64,000 nt of DNA from CAZHHH01 sp052400685 (GCA_052400685.1 JBQTGJ010000002.1); one strand, 5' to 3'. Counted from the stretch's first letter, positions 52,157-62,591 are shown. The notes: generated from the letters alone by a model not told the origin. Made by a program: numbers and translations.

Positions 52157-53682
52157 CGCTTTTTCCCGTTTACCTTATTTTTTAAAAAATGAATGACCAA
52201 ACTCCGTTCCTCAGATGTCAAACCTATTAAGAAAATACTAACACTTGCTATTATTACACTGATAAACCCACCGGTAATAAATCTAAGCCATCCTTCTGCA
52301 AAAGCTCTTACAATGAAGGAAAGAATGCCATACGACACCATGGATATTAGAGCAACCCGTATCAAGACGTCTCTTGTAAATTCAAGAATATTGAGCCCCA
52401 CCATTTTTTTTAACAAGACCAACCTGATAAACAAACAGATTACCGAAAATACAATAGCCACATACATGGTACTTTCCGGTGGGTATCCTAACTTTAAAAA
52501 CAAATAAGAAACGGGCAGGTTCATCAATTGTGTGCCACCCACCCAAATCTGATAATTTCTGATTTTGCCAGTTGCCTGCGCCACAGTCATCATGGAATAA
52601 GAGAGAGAGTCAATTAGTGCCACAACAATGACCAAAGTGGTAAATAAACCGGCGTAATCGGGAATACTTTTCAGCCAAATATTTAAAACAAAATTCGTTT
52701 CTAAAATTAAGGGTAAAGAAAATATATATAAAAGAAAAAAAGAAAACTTAGAACTCTTAAACACCAACTGCATCATCAATTCAGTCTCGTTGCTGGCGTA
52801 GTACTTGATTATTTGAGGACGTACCGCAGTCGAAAAATTGGTTGCAAACTGACTAATCGCATTACTCACTTGATAAGCAATAGCCCGTGCCGCATTTACA
52901 ATGGGATTAAAAAACAGGTTCAAAAGAATATTAACCCCATGATTTCGTGCTATCCCCGAAAGGGAGCCAAATAAACTCCATCCGGAGTAGCTGACCAAAG
53001 TTGAAAACAACTGCCGATCCCAATAATAAATGACTTTACACTCTTTATACTTTTTATAGGCATATAGAAAATAACTAAAACTGATTAAAAATGTAACGCC
53101 AAACATCAATACAGCATACAGCTTCAATTTATCAAAGGAAAAAATCACAAGAATATAGACGATGGCCAGCTTTAACAATGCTTCCAAAATACTGATATAA
53201 GCAAAGGCCTTCATGTTTTCTCTCGCTATAATAGCCGCATTGTATGGAATTGATAAAACATTGACAACAAAAGCGAAAACAGAAAATTGATAGACCCAAT
53301 TCGCTGCATTCAACCTGTCGGCCGGGATGGTCATCTGAGTATTTAAGAACCACAAGCCAACAGTCTCTGCCAACAATAAAATAAAAATTGCGATACCAAC
53401 ATATATAATAAATGTCAGACTAAATACCTGTTTAAGCCGAACAAAATCACGTCGGCCCAGTTCAAAAGAATAAAAACGCTGCGACGCAGAGGCCATCGTA
53501 TTGCTCAAAAAAGCAAACATTGTAACCACACCTCCTATCACTGTATATAAGCCATAATCGACCTCTCCCAAAACACTCAAAACAACTCTGACCGTATACA
53601 GGGTTACCCCCATAATCAAAATCATTCTGAAATACAGAAACAACGTATTTTTGGCTATTCTTTTATTATTCTCCGAGGTCAT
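52153..53682 (-). CDS. Wzx-like polysaccharide flippase (copy 2)
   Basis: A 509-residue inner-membrane protein with about twelve to fourteen membrane segments, of the MOP (multidrug/oligosaccharidyl-lipid/polysaccharide) exporter superfamily. N-terminal KNTLFLYFRMILIMGVTLYT and VLGEVDYGLYTVIGGVVTMF are typical of Bacteroidetes lipopolysaccharide biosynthesis proteins of this group. It should flip the undecaprenyl-linked repeat unit across the inner membrane. It is the same length as the gene just upstream (53819-55348), and the two align without gaps through most of their length, differing at roughly one residue in four or five. It overlaps the pyruvyl transferase gene by 4 bp. Confidence 0.87.
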   Translation of the reverse strand: MTSENNKRIAKNTLFLYFRMILIMGVTLYTVRVVLSVLGEVDYGLYTVIGGVVTMFAFLSNTMASASQRFYSFELGRRDFVRLKQVFSLTFIIYVGIAIFILLLAETVGLWFLNTQMTIPADRLNAANWVYQFSVFAFVVNVLSIPYNAAIIARENMKAFAYISILEALLKLAIVYILVIFSFDKLKLYAVLMFGVTFLISFSYFLYAYKKYKECKVIYYWDRQLFSTLVSYSGWSLFGSLSGIARNHGVNILLNLFFNPIVNAARAIAYQVSNAISQFATNFSTAVRPQIIKYYASNETELMMQLVFKSSKFSFFLLYIFSLPLILETNFVLNIWLKSIPDYAGLFTTLVIVVALIDSLSYSMMTVAQATGKIRNYQIWVGGTQLMNLPVSYLFLKLGYPPESTMYVAIVFSVICLFIRLVLLKKMVGLNILEFTRDVLIRVALISMVSYGILSFIVRAFAEGWLRFITGGFISVIIASVSIFLIGLTSEERSLVIHFLKNKVNGKKR

Positions 53683-53818
53683 TCAAACGCGACTAAAAAA
53701 ACGATAAATACATAAAACAATCAAAACAAAAAGGCACTATAACAAAATTAAGATTCAGCTACAAACAGCCAATAAACCAGTTGTGCCTAAGATTAAACTA
53801 GAGTAGCAGAAGAAATTT

Positions 53819-55348
53819 TCATGGCTTACTTCTATTAAGTTTAGCTTTCAAAAAATGAATAACTAAAACACGCTCATCGGTTGTCAGCCCAACAAAAAAG
53901 ATACTCAACCCTGCTACAATAATGCTGACAAAACCGCCTGTAAAAAACCGAATCCATCCTTCCTGAAACACCCTTACAATAAAGAAAAGTAAACCATATG
54001 ACAAAACCGAAATAATTACAACCCGCATCAATACCTGTTTAGAATATTTAAGGATATTGAAGCCAACCATCTTTTTTAAAAACATCAACCTAAAGCACAA
54101 GGCAATTACCGAAAAAACAATGGCAACATACATTATACTCTGAGGCGGATACCCTAACATCAGTATCCAATAAGAAACCGGTAAAGACAATAACTGCGTA
54201 CCGCCCACCCAAATCTGATAATTTCTGATTTCACCTGTGGCTTGCGCCACTGTAATCATCGAATACGACAAAGAATTAATGAGCGCAACAACAATAACCA
54301 ATGTTGTAAACAAACTGGCATAGTCAGGCACATTTTTCAACCAAATATTTAAAACAAAATTCGTCTCAAAAATTAATGGCAATGAAAATATATACAACAA
54401 AAAAAAAGAGAACTTAGAACTTTTAAACACCAGCTGCATCATGAGATCAGTCTTGTTACCCGCATAATATTTAATTATTTGAGGTTTTACAGCGGTATGA
54501 AAGCTGGTCGCAAACTGGCTAAGGGCATTGCTCACCTGAAAAGCAATAGCCTCTGCGGCATTGACTATAGGATTAAAGAATACATTCAAAAGAATATTTC
54601 GCCCCTGATTCTCCGCAATTCCGGACAAAGCCCCCAACAAACTCCAGCCCGAATAGCTTCCTAAAGTTATAAATAACTTTCGATCCCAATAATATATAAC
54701 TTTACACTCTTTGTACTTTTTATATGCGTACAAAAAAAAACTAAAACTGACGATAACTGTCACGCAGAACATTAACACAGCATACAGCTTTAATTTGTCA
54801 AAAGATAAAATCACCAGAAAATAAACAATTGCCAACTTTAATAAAGCTTCCAAAATACTGATATAGGCAAAAGCCTGCATGTTTTCTCTTGCTATAATTG
54901 CAGCATTATATGGTTTCGACAAAACATTGGCAACAAAGGCAAAAACCGAAAATTGATACACCCAATTCGCAGTAGCCATGCGCTCTGAAGGGATGGTCAT
55001 TTTTGTATTTAAAAACCACAATCCAACTGTCTCTGCCAACAATATAACAAGAATGGCAATGCCTACATATATAATAAACGAAAGACTAAAAACCTGGTTT
55101 AACCGGGCAAAGTCACTTCTTCCTAACTCGAAAGAAAAAAAACGCTGTGAAGCGGAAGTCATTGTATCGCTCAAAAATGCCGACATGGTAACAACGCCGC
55201 CCACCACCGTATAGATACCATAGTCCACCTCCCCTAAAATATTCAAAACGACTCTTACCGTATACAGGGTTACCCCCATAATCAAAATCATTCTGAAATA
55301 AAGAAAAAGGGTATTCCGGGCTATTCTTATATTACTTTCTGAGGTCAT
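53819..55348 (-). CDS. Wzx-like polysaccharide flippase (copy 1, tandem paralogue)
   Basis: A 509-residue MOP-superfamily protein, the tandem twin of 52153-53682. Shared blocks include RMILIMGVTLYTVRVVL, YNAAIIARENM-AFAYISIL, KYKECKVIYYWDR and NYQIWVGGTQL, so they come from a recent duplication. Substitutions are spread out, with most in loops and the last third, and neither copy has a stop codon or frameshift. Both could be active, perhaps with different lipid-linked substrates, or one may be redundant. A 136-bp spacer separates them, which could hold a weak promoter. Confidence 0.87.
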   Translation of the reverse strand: MTSESNIRIARNTLFLYFRMILIMGVTLYTVRVVLNILGEVDYGIYTVVGGVVTMSAFLSDTMTSASQRFFSFELGRSDFARLNQVFSLSFIIYVGIAILVILLAETVGLWFLNTKMTIPSERMATANWVYQFSVFAFVANVLSKPYNAAIIARENMQAFAYISILEALLKLAIVYFLVILSFDKLKLYAVLMFCVTVIVSFSFFLYAYKKYKECKVIYYWDRKLFITLGSYSGWSLLGALSGIAENQGRNILLNVFFNPIVNAAEAIAFQVSNALSQFATSFHTAVKPQIIKYYAGNKTDLMMQLVFKSSKFSFFLLYIFSLPLIFETNFVLNIWLKNVPDYASLFTTLVIVVALINSLSYSMITVAQATGEIRNYQIWVGGTQLLSLPVSYWILMLGYPPQSIMYVAIVFSVIALCFRLMFLKKMVGFNILKYSKQVLMRVVIISVLSYGLLFFIVRVFQEGWIRFFTGGFVSIIVAGLSIFFVGLTTDERVLVIHFLKAKLNRSKP

Positions 55349-55482
55349 TCAAAAAACAAAAACATAGGAGTCATTCAAAGTGCAAGCCATCCAACAAAAA
55401 CGCCTCTAAAGAGAATCAACCCCAGGACGATCTCTGAAACAATTTTCTTGCTGAAACTGTGCAAGCATAAAATACCGAACGC

Positions 55483-56880
55483 TTATCTGCCAATTCCCTG
55501 ATACATAAACCCAATCTCTTTCAGACCAGAACCATCCAAAATATTACGACCATCAAATACAAATGCCGGCTTTTTCATGTCATCATATACCTTTTGCCAG
55601 TCGTAGGTTTTAAACACATCCCACTCCGTCATAACTGCAACGGCATGGGCTTCTTTCATTGCATCGCCGGGTTGATTAACCACGGTAACCAGTCGTCGGT
55701 TTTCTGATTCCGACCTGGTATTCAAATAATCCAGATCGGCATACACCTGTTCGGGTTTTACTTTGGGATCGTATATAAAAAGTTCGGCTTGCTCATTGAG
55801 CAGATAGTCGGCCACATAAATAGCTGCCGACTCGCGGGTATCATTGGTATCTTTTTTAAAGGCCCAACCTAACATGGCAATTTTCTTCCCCGAGACAGTA
55901 TTAAAAAGCTGATTTACAATATTGGCCGCAAAACGCCGCTTCTGATAATCGTTCATTACAATAACCTGCTCCCAGTAATCGCCCACTTCAGTCAAGCCAT
56001 AGCTACGTGCAATATAAACCAAATTTAAAATATCCTTTTGGAAGCAGCTACCACCAAACCCCACCGAGGCTTTCATAAATTTTGACCCGATACGGCTGTC
56101 GCGACCAATTGCCCTGGCAATTTCTTCCACATCGGCGCCACTTTTTTCACACAGAGCCGAGAGTGCGTTAATAGAAGAAACCCGCTGCGCCAAAAAAGCA
56201 TTGGCCGTTAATTTTGAGAGTTCCGAAGACCACACATTGGTCGTAATGATACGGTCACGGCTCACCCAACCCGCATAAATATCAGCCAAAGCATTAACAG
56301 CCCGCTGTCCGGCCGCATCCTGATCGCCACCGATCAACACCCTATCGGGCTGATGAAGATCAGCCACCGCAGTTCCCTCAGCCAGAAACTCAGGATTAGA
56401 GAGCACCTGAAAATTAACCGCTTTGCCTTCGGCCTTCAGTATGGTACGTATCGACTGGGCCGTGCGAACCGGCAGAGTTGATTTTTCCACCACTATTTTA
56501 TCGGTATTGGCAACGCGGGCAATCTGACGGGCACATAATTCAACGTATTTTAAGTCAGCCGCCATACCTTTACCCACACCATAAGTCTTTGTGGGTGTAT
56601 TCACCGAAATAAAAACCATCTCAGCAGCATCAATGGCCGCATCAACATCGGTACTAAAAAAAAGATTACGGCCACGGGCACCCTTCACCACTTCTTTCAA
56701 TCCCGGCTCATAAATAGGCAAATTATCCAGATTTTCATCATTCCACGCAGCAATTCGTTTTTCATTAACATCTACTACGGTAACTTTGATATCGGGACAT
56801 TTTTCTGCAATAACGGCCATGGTTGGACCGCCAACGTAACCTGCACCAATACAGGCTATATTTTTGATGGTATGCGACAT
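55483..56880 (-). CDS. ugd: UDP-glucose 6-dehydrogenase
   Basis: A 465-residue cytosolic enzyme that oxidises UDP-glucose to UDP-glucuronate with 2 NAD+. The N-terminal Rossmann fold is IACIGAGYVGGPTMAVIAEK followed by KVTVVDVN with the Asp that binds the ribose. FISVNTPTKTYGVGKGMAAD and VEKSTLPVRTAQSIR follow. The catalytic Cys lies in GFGGSCFQKDILNLVYIARS near residue 275, with Lys and Asn partners in LSKLTANAFLAQRVSSINAL. The length and the GKGMAADLKY motif are closer to the eukaryote-like long form than to the 390-residue E. coli enzyme. It supplies a uronic acid precursor for the second polysaccharide. A repeat element separates it from wzz. Confidence 0.93.
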   Translation of the reverse strand: MSHTIKNIACIGAGYVGGPTMAVIAEKCPDIKVTVVDVNEKRIAAWNDENLDNLPIYEPGLKEVVKGARGRNLFFSTDVDAAIDAAEMVFISVNTPTKTYGVGKGMAADLKYVELCARQIARVANTDKIVVEKSTLPVRTAQSIRTILKAEGKAVNFQVLSNPEFLAEGTAVADLHQPDRVLIGGDQDAAGQRAVNALADIYAGWVSRDRIITTNVWSSELSKLTANAFLAQRVSSINALSALCEKSGADVEEIARAIGRDSRIGSKFMKASVGFGGSCFQKDILNLVYIARSYGLTEVGDYWEQVIVMNDYQKRRFAANIVNQLFNTVSGKKIAMLGWAFKKDTNDTRESAAIYVADYLLNEQAELFIYDPKVKPEQVYADLDYLNTRSESENRRLVTVVNQPGDAMKEAHAVAVMTEWDVFKTYDWQKVYDDMKKPAFVFDGRNILDGSGLKEIGFMYQGIGR

Positions 56881-56913
56881 TATTATAGATTTATAAACTG
56901 ATTAATTCGACTT

Positions 56914-57058
56914 AATAGTGCTTGCAAGAAAAATCCAACTTCTGCGTTATGCTCTTCCTCAAAATGGTCATTGACGAGAGTAAACTCTCATTTTTCGAGC
57001 TGCGCAAACCTTGAATTTGAACTTTACAGCTCAAACTCCCGACTTTATGGAAAGGCAC
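56914..57058 (+). repeat. MITE-like element, copy 10
   Basis: It begins ATAGTGCTTGCAAGAAAAAT and ends GACTTTATGGAAAGGCAC, so it combines both kinds of family terminus. The body is well kept: CCAACTTCTGCGTTATGCTC, CTCAAAATGGTCATTGACG, TTTTTCGAGCTGCGCAAACC. It lies between the ugd and wzz genes inside the exopolysaccharide operon. Confidence 0.8.
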
Positions 57059-57089
57059 AAAATAATGTTTGTCTTTAAATTTATCTGCG

Positions 57090-58208
57090 TTATGCATTAT
57101 TCATTTCTTTAAACTTAACATTAAAGTTGGTCCAGATCATTCGCCCAAACAAAATTCCTAAGCCGACGAATCCGCCCAAAAAAATACTCATCACCATAAT
57201 CACACTCCGCCTTGGCGCACTCTTTTCCTTAGGCACAACAGCGGGCTCCAGCACTTTAACCACCGGTGTTTTCTCCTGCAGTTTGATGCGGGCCTCATCG
57301 CGCTTTTGTGCCATGGCACTGTATATCTTAAAAGCCAAATCGTAATCGCTTTGTAATCGTTGTTCATTGGTCAATGCCATCTCGGTCTTCTGACCATGAT
57401 TGGCATCTCTGAATTTAGCCAAAGCAACCTGCGTCTGCTCAAACCGAGCTTCCGATTCAACCAATTGTTCCTCAATAAACTGTAAATCGTTGCGCGCTTT
57501 TTCGGTTTTATAATCCAGCACATACCCCGAGAGCAAACTAGTGACCAAATCACCCACCTGCGCCACCATCTGTCCTTCAGGCATGGTCAATGACACGCTG
57601 ACAATACCGGTTTCTTTGTCTATGTCAACCCCTATGAGTTCCTGCAGTAATTCATACACCTTCCACTCATCTTTAGTAAGTGAATAGACTGTCATTCCAT
57701 CGTCACCAGTCAGTTCAGGCTTATCGCCTTTAATGGCCGCCAAAATGGTAAACGGCAGCCCAATCGTATACTTCTTAACAACTGAGACGACCGATTTTTT
57801 TCGATATTCAGAAAAATAGCTAAAAATGGTCATCGTCCTGCCTGCCTCAGGAATATAAACCTCGGCATCCATCACCTGCTTCATGAAAGGAATACTACCA
57901 ATAATGGCAGGATAATAGTCCGGCGGAATCGTTTCACCATCCGCCGAAGCGGCCGATAAACTACCAAACCCAAACTGTGAAGCCAGGCCACTCAGACTTC
58001 CCAAACTCATACTTTGACCCGATTCCGGGATTAATTTCACCGTGGTAGAATATTCTTCGGGACTAAAAATGGCAATGAATAATCCCAATAAAATGAATAC
58101 ACCGATCGTCTTAAAGATCAAAATTCGTCCCCTCCAAATGGTCAAAATAAGCGCCATAAGGTCAATCTCATCATCTTTAACAATCTGCAGGTCAGCCTCC
58201 TGATTCAT
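57090..58208 (-). CDS. Wzz-type polysaccharide co-polymerase (second locus)
   Basis: A 372-residue inner-membrane protein built like the one at 597-1718. It has a cytoplasmic start (DLQIVKDDEIDLMALILTIW), a membrane segment near 33-52 (FKTIGVFILLGLFIAIF), a periplasmic domain with long helices (FIEEQLVESEARFEQTQVAL and FRDANHG), then the PKEKSAPRRSVIMVMSIFLG proline/basic motif and second membrane segment. It sets chain length for the second polysaccharide. It lies 180 bp downstream of the SLBB export gene. A 145-bp MITE-like repeat separates it from ugd, which may make a partial break in the operon. Confidence 0.88.
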   Translation of the reverse strand: MNQEADLQIVKDDEIDLMALILTIWRGRILIFKTIGVFILLGLFIAIFSPEEYSTTVKLIPESGQSMSLGSLSGLASQFGFGSLSAASADGETIPPDYYPAIIGSIPFMKQVMDAEVYIPEAGRTMTIFSYFSEYRKKSVVSVVKKYTIGLPFTILAAIKGDKPELTGDDGMTVYSLTKDEWKVYELLQELIGVDIDKETGIVSVSLTMPEGQMVAQVGDLVTSLLSGYVLDYKTEKARNDLQFIEEQLVESEARFEQTQVALAKFRDANHGQKTEMALTNEQRLQSDYDLAFKIYSAMAQKRDEARIKLQEKTPVVKVLEPAVVPKEKSAPRRSVIMVMSIFLGGFVGLGILFGRMIWTNFNVKFKEMNNA

Positions 58209-58388
58209 AATATGATAATTTTAATGCTAAGCCGTAAAAAAGCAATAACTAAATAACTGAAAATTAATGTCTCCTCCCGCAAAAAATATTCCAGCCATTC
58301 TTGTTCAACAAAGGTTGCTGTTAAATCTGAAGGCCAAAATATTGTATTTGACAATGATACGAACGTTCAGGTTTAAACAATAATCGTA

Positions 58389-60848
58389 TTAAAATCGGGA
58401 CATCGCAGTAACCACCACCGCGGCCATAGATACAATGGATGACAAAATAGTAATACGTTCACCCGAACTCAGAGGTTCCTGTTGTATCTTTTGAGGTATA
58501 ATGACTTCCGACCCGGCGGTTATTTTTGGATTACTATGGAAAAACAAAAAGTTTTTACGCGTTGCAATATCGCCATTGGGATGAATTACATATACCTTTC
58601 TTTTAATGGCATTTTCGGAATACCCCCCTGACCGTGACACGTAGTATTTAAAATTTTTCCCTTGAATATAACGAATCTCAGTACTATTAAGAACTGCACC
58701 ATCCGTCATCACCGTTTGCAACCTTTGCGGCACTTTAACGACATCCCCTTCACGCAGTTGCAAGTCCTCCCGACTCCCCGGTTTATCAAGAATATCCACC
58801 AAATTGATTCCCACATTATTAACGCCAGACTGCTCCAGGTTTATGACTTCATCGGGCATTCCATCCAATAACATTTGACTCTTATCCGGACGTTTAGCAT
58901 GCCGCTCCAAAGTAGCGCCCTCCACAAATGCTTCCCCCGTAAGACCGCCTGCCCGTGCTACCAGATCCGAAATTCTTTCGTGCCGGTTTCGCAGAACGTA
59001 GATTCCGGGATACATCACTTCACCCTCAATCCGCACAGACCTTTGAACCTGATAGTCAGGACGCTTGCGAACGTACACCTGGTCGTAGGGTTTAAGTACA
59101 AAATTTTTGGCCTCGCCGTCAAGCACCAAATCCCTGCTCACAGAAAAAAGATAGGAATCGGCCATCTGAGTACTTCGCTGCTCAGGCGCCGGCTCACCAA
59201 TAATACGACGATAAACCTCAATACGAGCTTCTGAAGCCGACGATTTAAAGCCATTGGCTGCAAGGATCAGATCACCCAGTGTCATGTTCTCACGATAAGG
59301 TAAGTCGCCGCCGCTTTGCACCTCTCCTTGAATCTGAACGGTTAGCTCTTCACGCATCTCAAAAATAGTCTTAATGACGATCCGATCTTCGGAACTCAAA
59401 ACAATATCCTGTGAAACGCCATCGATAATATCGTTTAGATTAAATGCCTCGACAGAGAAATCATTTGTATCGGTAAGTCGGTATATCAAACCTCTGGATT
59501 TGAATGCCTCCGGCTTTAACCCTTCTGCTTTTTTAATTAACTGCAACAATGTCATTCCATCTGTCAACTCATAATCACCTGGCCGCCAAACGGCTCCTTC
59601 AATAGCGACCCGGTTCTCGAAGCGATTTAACAGTGGTTCAATAGTAATAACATCGCCATTTTGTAAAGGATAACTATCATAACCATCGCGCTTAACCCGT
59701 TCAATCCGTCTCTCCATATCGGTGTTGCGCACAACTTTCAGCTGACGCGTGTATGCCGAATCAGTATACGAGCCTGCAAAATCAATAAGATCGGCCAGTG
59801 TTTCTTCCGGGGTAATTTCATACAGTCCCGGTCGTTTAACCTCACCACGTACCTCGACCCGATTGGTATACACACCCACTTTAATCACGTCCTGATCGTT
59901 CAGGCGTATATTATCTTTCTGATCGCCGTACAACAAAAAGTCATAAATATCCAACGACGCTACCCGCTTGTTATTACGGATGACTTCAACGGTACGATAA
60001 GAGCCCACTTTATTCAATCCGCCGGCCTGATACAAAGCATTAAAAATAGTCGTTAATGACGACACTGTATAATTACCGGGTCTTTCCACCTCTCCTAAAA
60101 CAGTCACCTGAATGGTACGAACGCGCCCCAGACTCACCCGTGCATAAGTGTCTTGCCCAGCTTCGCCTGGACGTAATCCTCTGTAAAGTTGTTTCAACTT
60201 ATCCAATATCCGCTTTTCAGCTTCTTCAATGGTCAATCCGTTTACATATAAAGGCCCCACATTATCAATAACCACGGTTCCTTCTGGCCCAACTTCCAAC
60301 TGATACAGGTTGGTACTGGCGCCCCATATGTCAATAACAATTTGATCGCCGGCTCCTAACACATAATTAACCGGTGTCGGAATATTTAACGAAGGTTCAA
60401 ATGTCAAATTGCCGCCTGAAAAAAGTTGTGAACCAAAAATAACCGGCCCCGCTTCCGTTTTCTGCTCCTCCATCGTATCAGGGACAAACAGAGGTATATC
60501 AACCTCCTGTCTTAATACACTGGGAGATGCCGTTTGAACCGGGTCTTCTGCTTCTAAAGCCCGAACACGCTGCATGAGCGTCGACGCTTCACTCGGTGAT
60601 AAGCCACGTTGCTGTGCTAAATCCAAAGCTTCCTCAGCTGTTAATCCTTCAGCCTTGCCTCTTTCAATAAAAGATTTCAACTGAGTGTCGCTAATTTGGG
60701 AGGATCGAACGGTAGATAAATCAGAGGTATTAAAACTGCTGCTCTGCGCCATCAATCCCACTTCCGATAATAAAAAAACACATGACACTAATACTATCAA
60801 CCATCGTAAAAAAAAAGAAACCTTGACTTCTGACATCTTATCACCCAT
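58389..60848 (-). CDS. SLBB-domain polysaccharide export protein (second locus)
   Basis: An 819-residue exported protein, paralogue of 1751-4171. The start may be Met1 or Met5 (60836, MSEVKVSFFLRWLIVLVSCV), followed by a signal peptide cleaved near residue 35. A helical part with EGLTAEEALDLAQQRGLSPS precedes the Poly_export domain (about 160-250; NYVLGAGDQIVIDIWGAS). SLBB repeats follow: VTVLGEVERPGNYTV, VEVRGEVKRPGLYEI, VAIEGAVWRPGDYEL, VQIQGEVQSGGDLPY and VRIEGEVMYPGIYVL. A C-terminal hydrophobic tail ends it. It should be the outer-membrane export channel for the second polysaccharide and is the first gene of its leftward operon. Confidence 0.9.
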   Translation of the reverse strand: MGDKMSEVKVSFFLRWLIVLVSCVFLLSEVGLMAQSSSFNTSDLSTVRSSQISDTQLKSFIERGKAEGLTAEEALDLAQQRGLSPSEASTLMQRVRALEAEDPVQTASPSVLRQEVDIPLFVPDTMEEQKTEAGPVIFGSQLFSGGNLTFEPSLNIPTPVNYVLGAGDQIVIDIWGASTNLYQLEVGPEGTVVIDNVGPLYVNGLTIEEAEKRILDKLKQLYRGLRPGEAGQDTYARVSLGRVRTIQVTVLGEVERPGNYTVSSLTTIFNALYQAGGLNKVGSYRTVEVIRNNKRVASLDIYDFLLYGDQKDNIRLNDQDVIKVGVYTNRVEVRGEVKRPGLYEITPEETLADLIDFAGSYTDSAYTRQLKVVRNTDMERRIERVKRDGYDSYPLQNGDVITIEPLLNRFENRVAIEGAVWRPGDYELTDGMTLLQLIKKAEGLKPEAFKSRGLIYRLTDTNDFSVEAFNLNDIIDGVSQDIVLSSEDRIVIKTIFEMREELTVQIQGEVQSGGDLPYRENMTLGDLILAANGFKSSASEARIEVYRRIIGEPAPEQRSTQMADSYLFSVSRDLVLDGEAKNFVLKPYDQVYVRKRPDYQVQRSVRIEGEVMYPGIYVLRNRHERISDLVARAGGLTGEAFVEGATLERHAKRPDKSQMLLDGMPDEVINLEQSGVNNVGINLVDILDKPGSREDLQLREGDVVKVPQRLQTVMTDGAVLNSTEIRYIQGKNFKYYVSRSGGYSENAIKRKVYVIHPNGDIATRKNFLFFHSNPKITAGSEVIIPQKIQQEPLSSGERITILSSIVSMAAVVVTAMSRF

Positions 60849-60905
60849 TTTGTATTCTATAAAATTATAAATACCTAAACAAAATCAATCTCAATAAAAA
60901 AACTT

Positions 60906-61025
60906 ATGCTTGCAAAAAGTATAACTTATTCGTTATTCCAGCTCTCAAAATAACCATTTAAACCAGTAAGCTATTTTTTTGAGCCACACAAAGTTAATAT
61001 GTAAACACTTGTTATCAAACACTTG
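60906..61025 (+). repeat. MITE-like element, degenerate copy 11
   Basis: It retains ATGCTTGCAAAAAGTATAAC, TTCGTTATTCCAGCTCTCAA with AATAACCATTTA, TTTTTTTGAGCCACACAAAG and a closing AAACACTTGT. It lies in the 450-bp region upstream of the exopolysaccharide operon, whose promoter must be here; I could not identify a clean -7 element. Confidence 0.5.
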
Positions 61026-61241
61026 TATTTTCTCGCTTACAGCAAGTAATGTCAAATTCAGAACTCACTTAAACACACCTTCGGCACGGTCAGTCACATT
61101 GCCGGCTGCAAATATATACTAAAAATATTGTAATTAGAGAACAAAAAAAGTGACATTGGGCAGGAAAATTGGGTTGTCTATCAAAAAGAGAAATTCATAA
61201 TAAAAATCCGGTAAAAAGAGATATAAATCAAGTAAAATAAA

Positions 61242-61281
61242 AGAAAAAGCCACATTCGACTGAACGAATGTGGCTTTTTCC
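61242..61281 (-). terminator. Terminator of the purine permease operon
   Basis: GAAAAAGCCACATTCG (61243-61258) pairs perfectly with CGAATGTGGCTTTTTC (61265-61280). On the minus strand it is followed by TTTTATTTTAC. An intrinsic terminator 18 bp after the permease stop. Confidence 0.88.
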
Positions 61282-61298
61282 ACCTAAACGATTATATC

Positions 61299-62591
61299 TT
61301 AAAAGAAAAATTTACCAATAAACAAAATGGCAAGAATATACATTACAATAGAAATATCGCGGGTCTTTCCTGAAAAGAGTTTAAGAAATACAAACGCCAG
61401 TATACCAAAAACAATTCCTTCAGCAATACTATAGGCCAACGGCATCATCACCACCGTCAAAAAAGCGGGAATAGACTCTGTATAATCATCAAAATTAATT
61501 TTCATGATAGGCGACATCATAAATGAGCCAACCAAAATCAAAGCGGGGGCGGTAGCAGCACCTGGCACCATCAGAAACAAAGGCGACAGAAACAAGGCCA
61601 ATGCAAACATCACAGCCACCGTTAAAGAAGTCAACCCTGTACGACCACCTTCAGCGACTCCAGAAGCACTTTCAACATAAGTTGTAACAGTTGATGTTCC
61701 TAGCATTGCGCCAACCGTTGTACCAACAGCATCGGCAAACAAAGCCTGTTTTACTCTTGGAAGTTTGCCATCTTTATCAATCATGTCAGCCTTTGATGCC
61801 ACACCGATTAGTGTGCCCACGGTGTCAAACATATCAACAAAAAGGAAAGTTAATAACACCACCAACATATCAATGGAAAAAACATTTGAAAAATCAAACT
61901 GGAAAGCAATAGGTGCTATTGAGGGTGGCAAAGAGACCAAATGCCCGGCTGGCAAATGTGTCACCCCTGCAGGGATACCTATTAAAGTGGAAGCAAAAAT
62001 ACCAATCAATAATGCACCTTTAACTTTAAGAGCCAATAAAACACCCGAAAGAACCAGACCAAACAAAGCGACCCACATAGTAGGTTGCTCTATAGAACCC
62101 AACGATACCAATGTAGCAGGATTATCCACAATGATACCTGCATTTTGCATCCCAATAAAAGCAATAAACAAACCGATACCCGCCGATATAGCATGTTTCA
62201 AATTTAAGGGAATGGAATTCACAATAATTTCACGGATATTGAAAGCCGTTAACAAAAGGAAAATAAGACCTTCGAGGAATACGGCCGTCAGCGCAAACTG
62301 CCACTCATATCCCATAACCTGAACCACCGTAAAGGCAAAAAAAGCATTCAAGCCCATACCTGGCGCCAAGGCAAAAGGTAATTTGGCCCATAAAGCCATA
62401 ACCAGTGTAGCAACAACAGCCGATAATGCTGTCGCTGAAAATACGGCATTTGCATCCATGCCGGTTGCCGACAGAATACCCGGATTTACAGCCAAAATAT
62501 AAGCCATGGTCATAAATGTGGTAATACCTGCCACGACTTCTGTTCTGACATTGGATTTATTCGCTTTAAGCTGAAAAAATTTCTCTAACAT
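61299..62591 (-). CDS. NCS2-family (AzgA-like) purine permease
   Basis: A 430-residue inner-membrane protein with about twelve hydrophobic segments. The N-terminus has the AzgA/GhxP landmark TEVVAGITTFMTMAYILAVN with PGILSATGMD, then ALAPGMGLNAFFAFTVV, the ISAGIGLFIAFIGMQNAGII motif and FVDMFDTVGTLIGVASKADM with the Asp of the substrate/proton site. The second half has GTSTVTTYVESASGVAEGGR, which is highly conserved in this branch. It takes up hypoxanthine, guanine or adenine with protons. The gene follows a DUF5020 outer-membrane protein by 11 bp, so a nucleobase or nucleoside uptake operon is likely. Confidence 0.9.
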   Translation of the reverse strand: MLEKFFQLKANKSNVRTEVVAGITTFMTMAYILAVNPGILSATGMDANAVFSATALSAVVATLVMALWAKLPFALAPGMGLNAFFAFTVVQVMGYEWQFALTAVFLEGLIFLLLTAFNIREIIVNSIPLNLKHAISAGIGLFIAFIGMQNAGIIVDNPATLVSLGSIEQPTMWVALFGLVLSGVLLALKVKGALLIGIFASTLIGIPAGVTHLPAGHLVSLPPSIAPIAFQFDFSNVFSIDMLVVLLTFLFVDMFDTVGTLIGVASKADMIDKDGKLPRVKQALFADAVGTTVGAMLGTSTVTTYVESASGVAEGGRTGLTSLTVAVMFALALFLSPLFLMVPGAATAPALILVGSFMMSPIMKINFDDYTESIPAFLTVVMMPLAYSIAEGIVFGILAFVFLKLFSGKTRDISIVMYILAILFIGKFFF

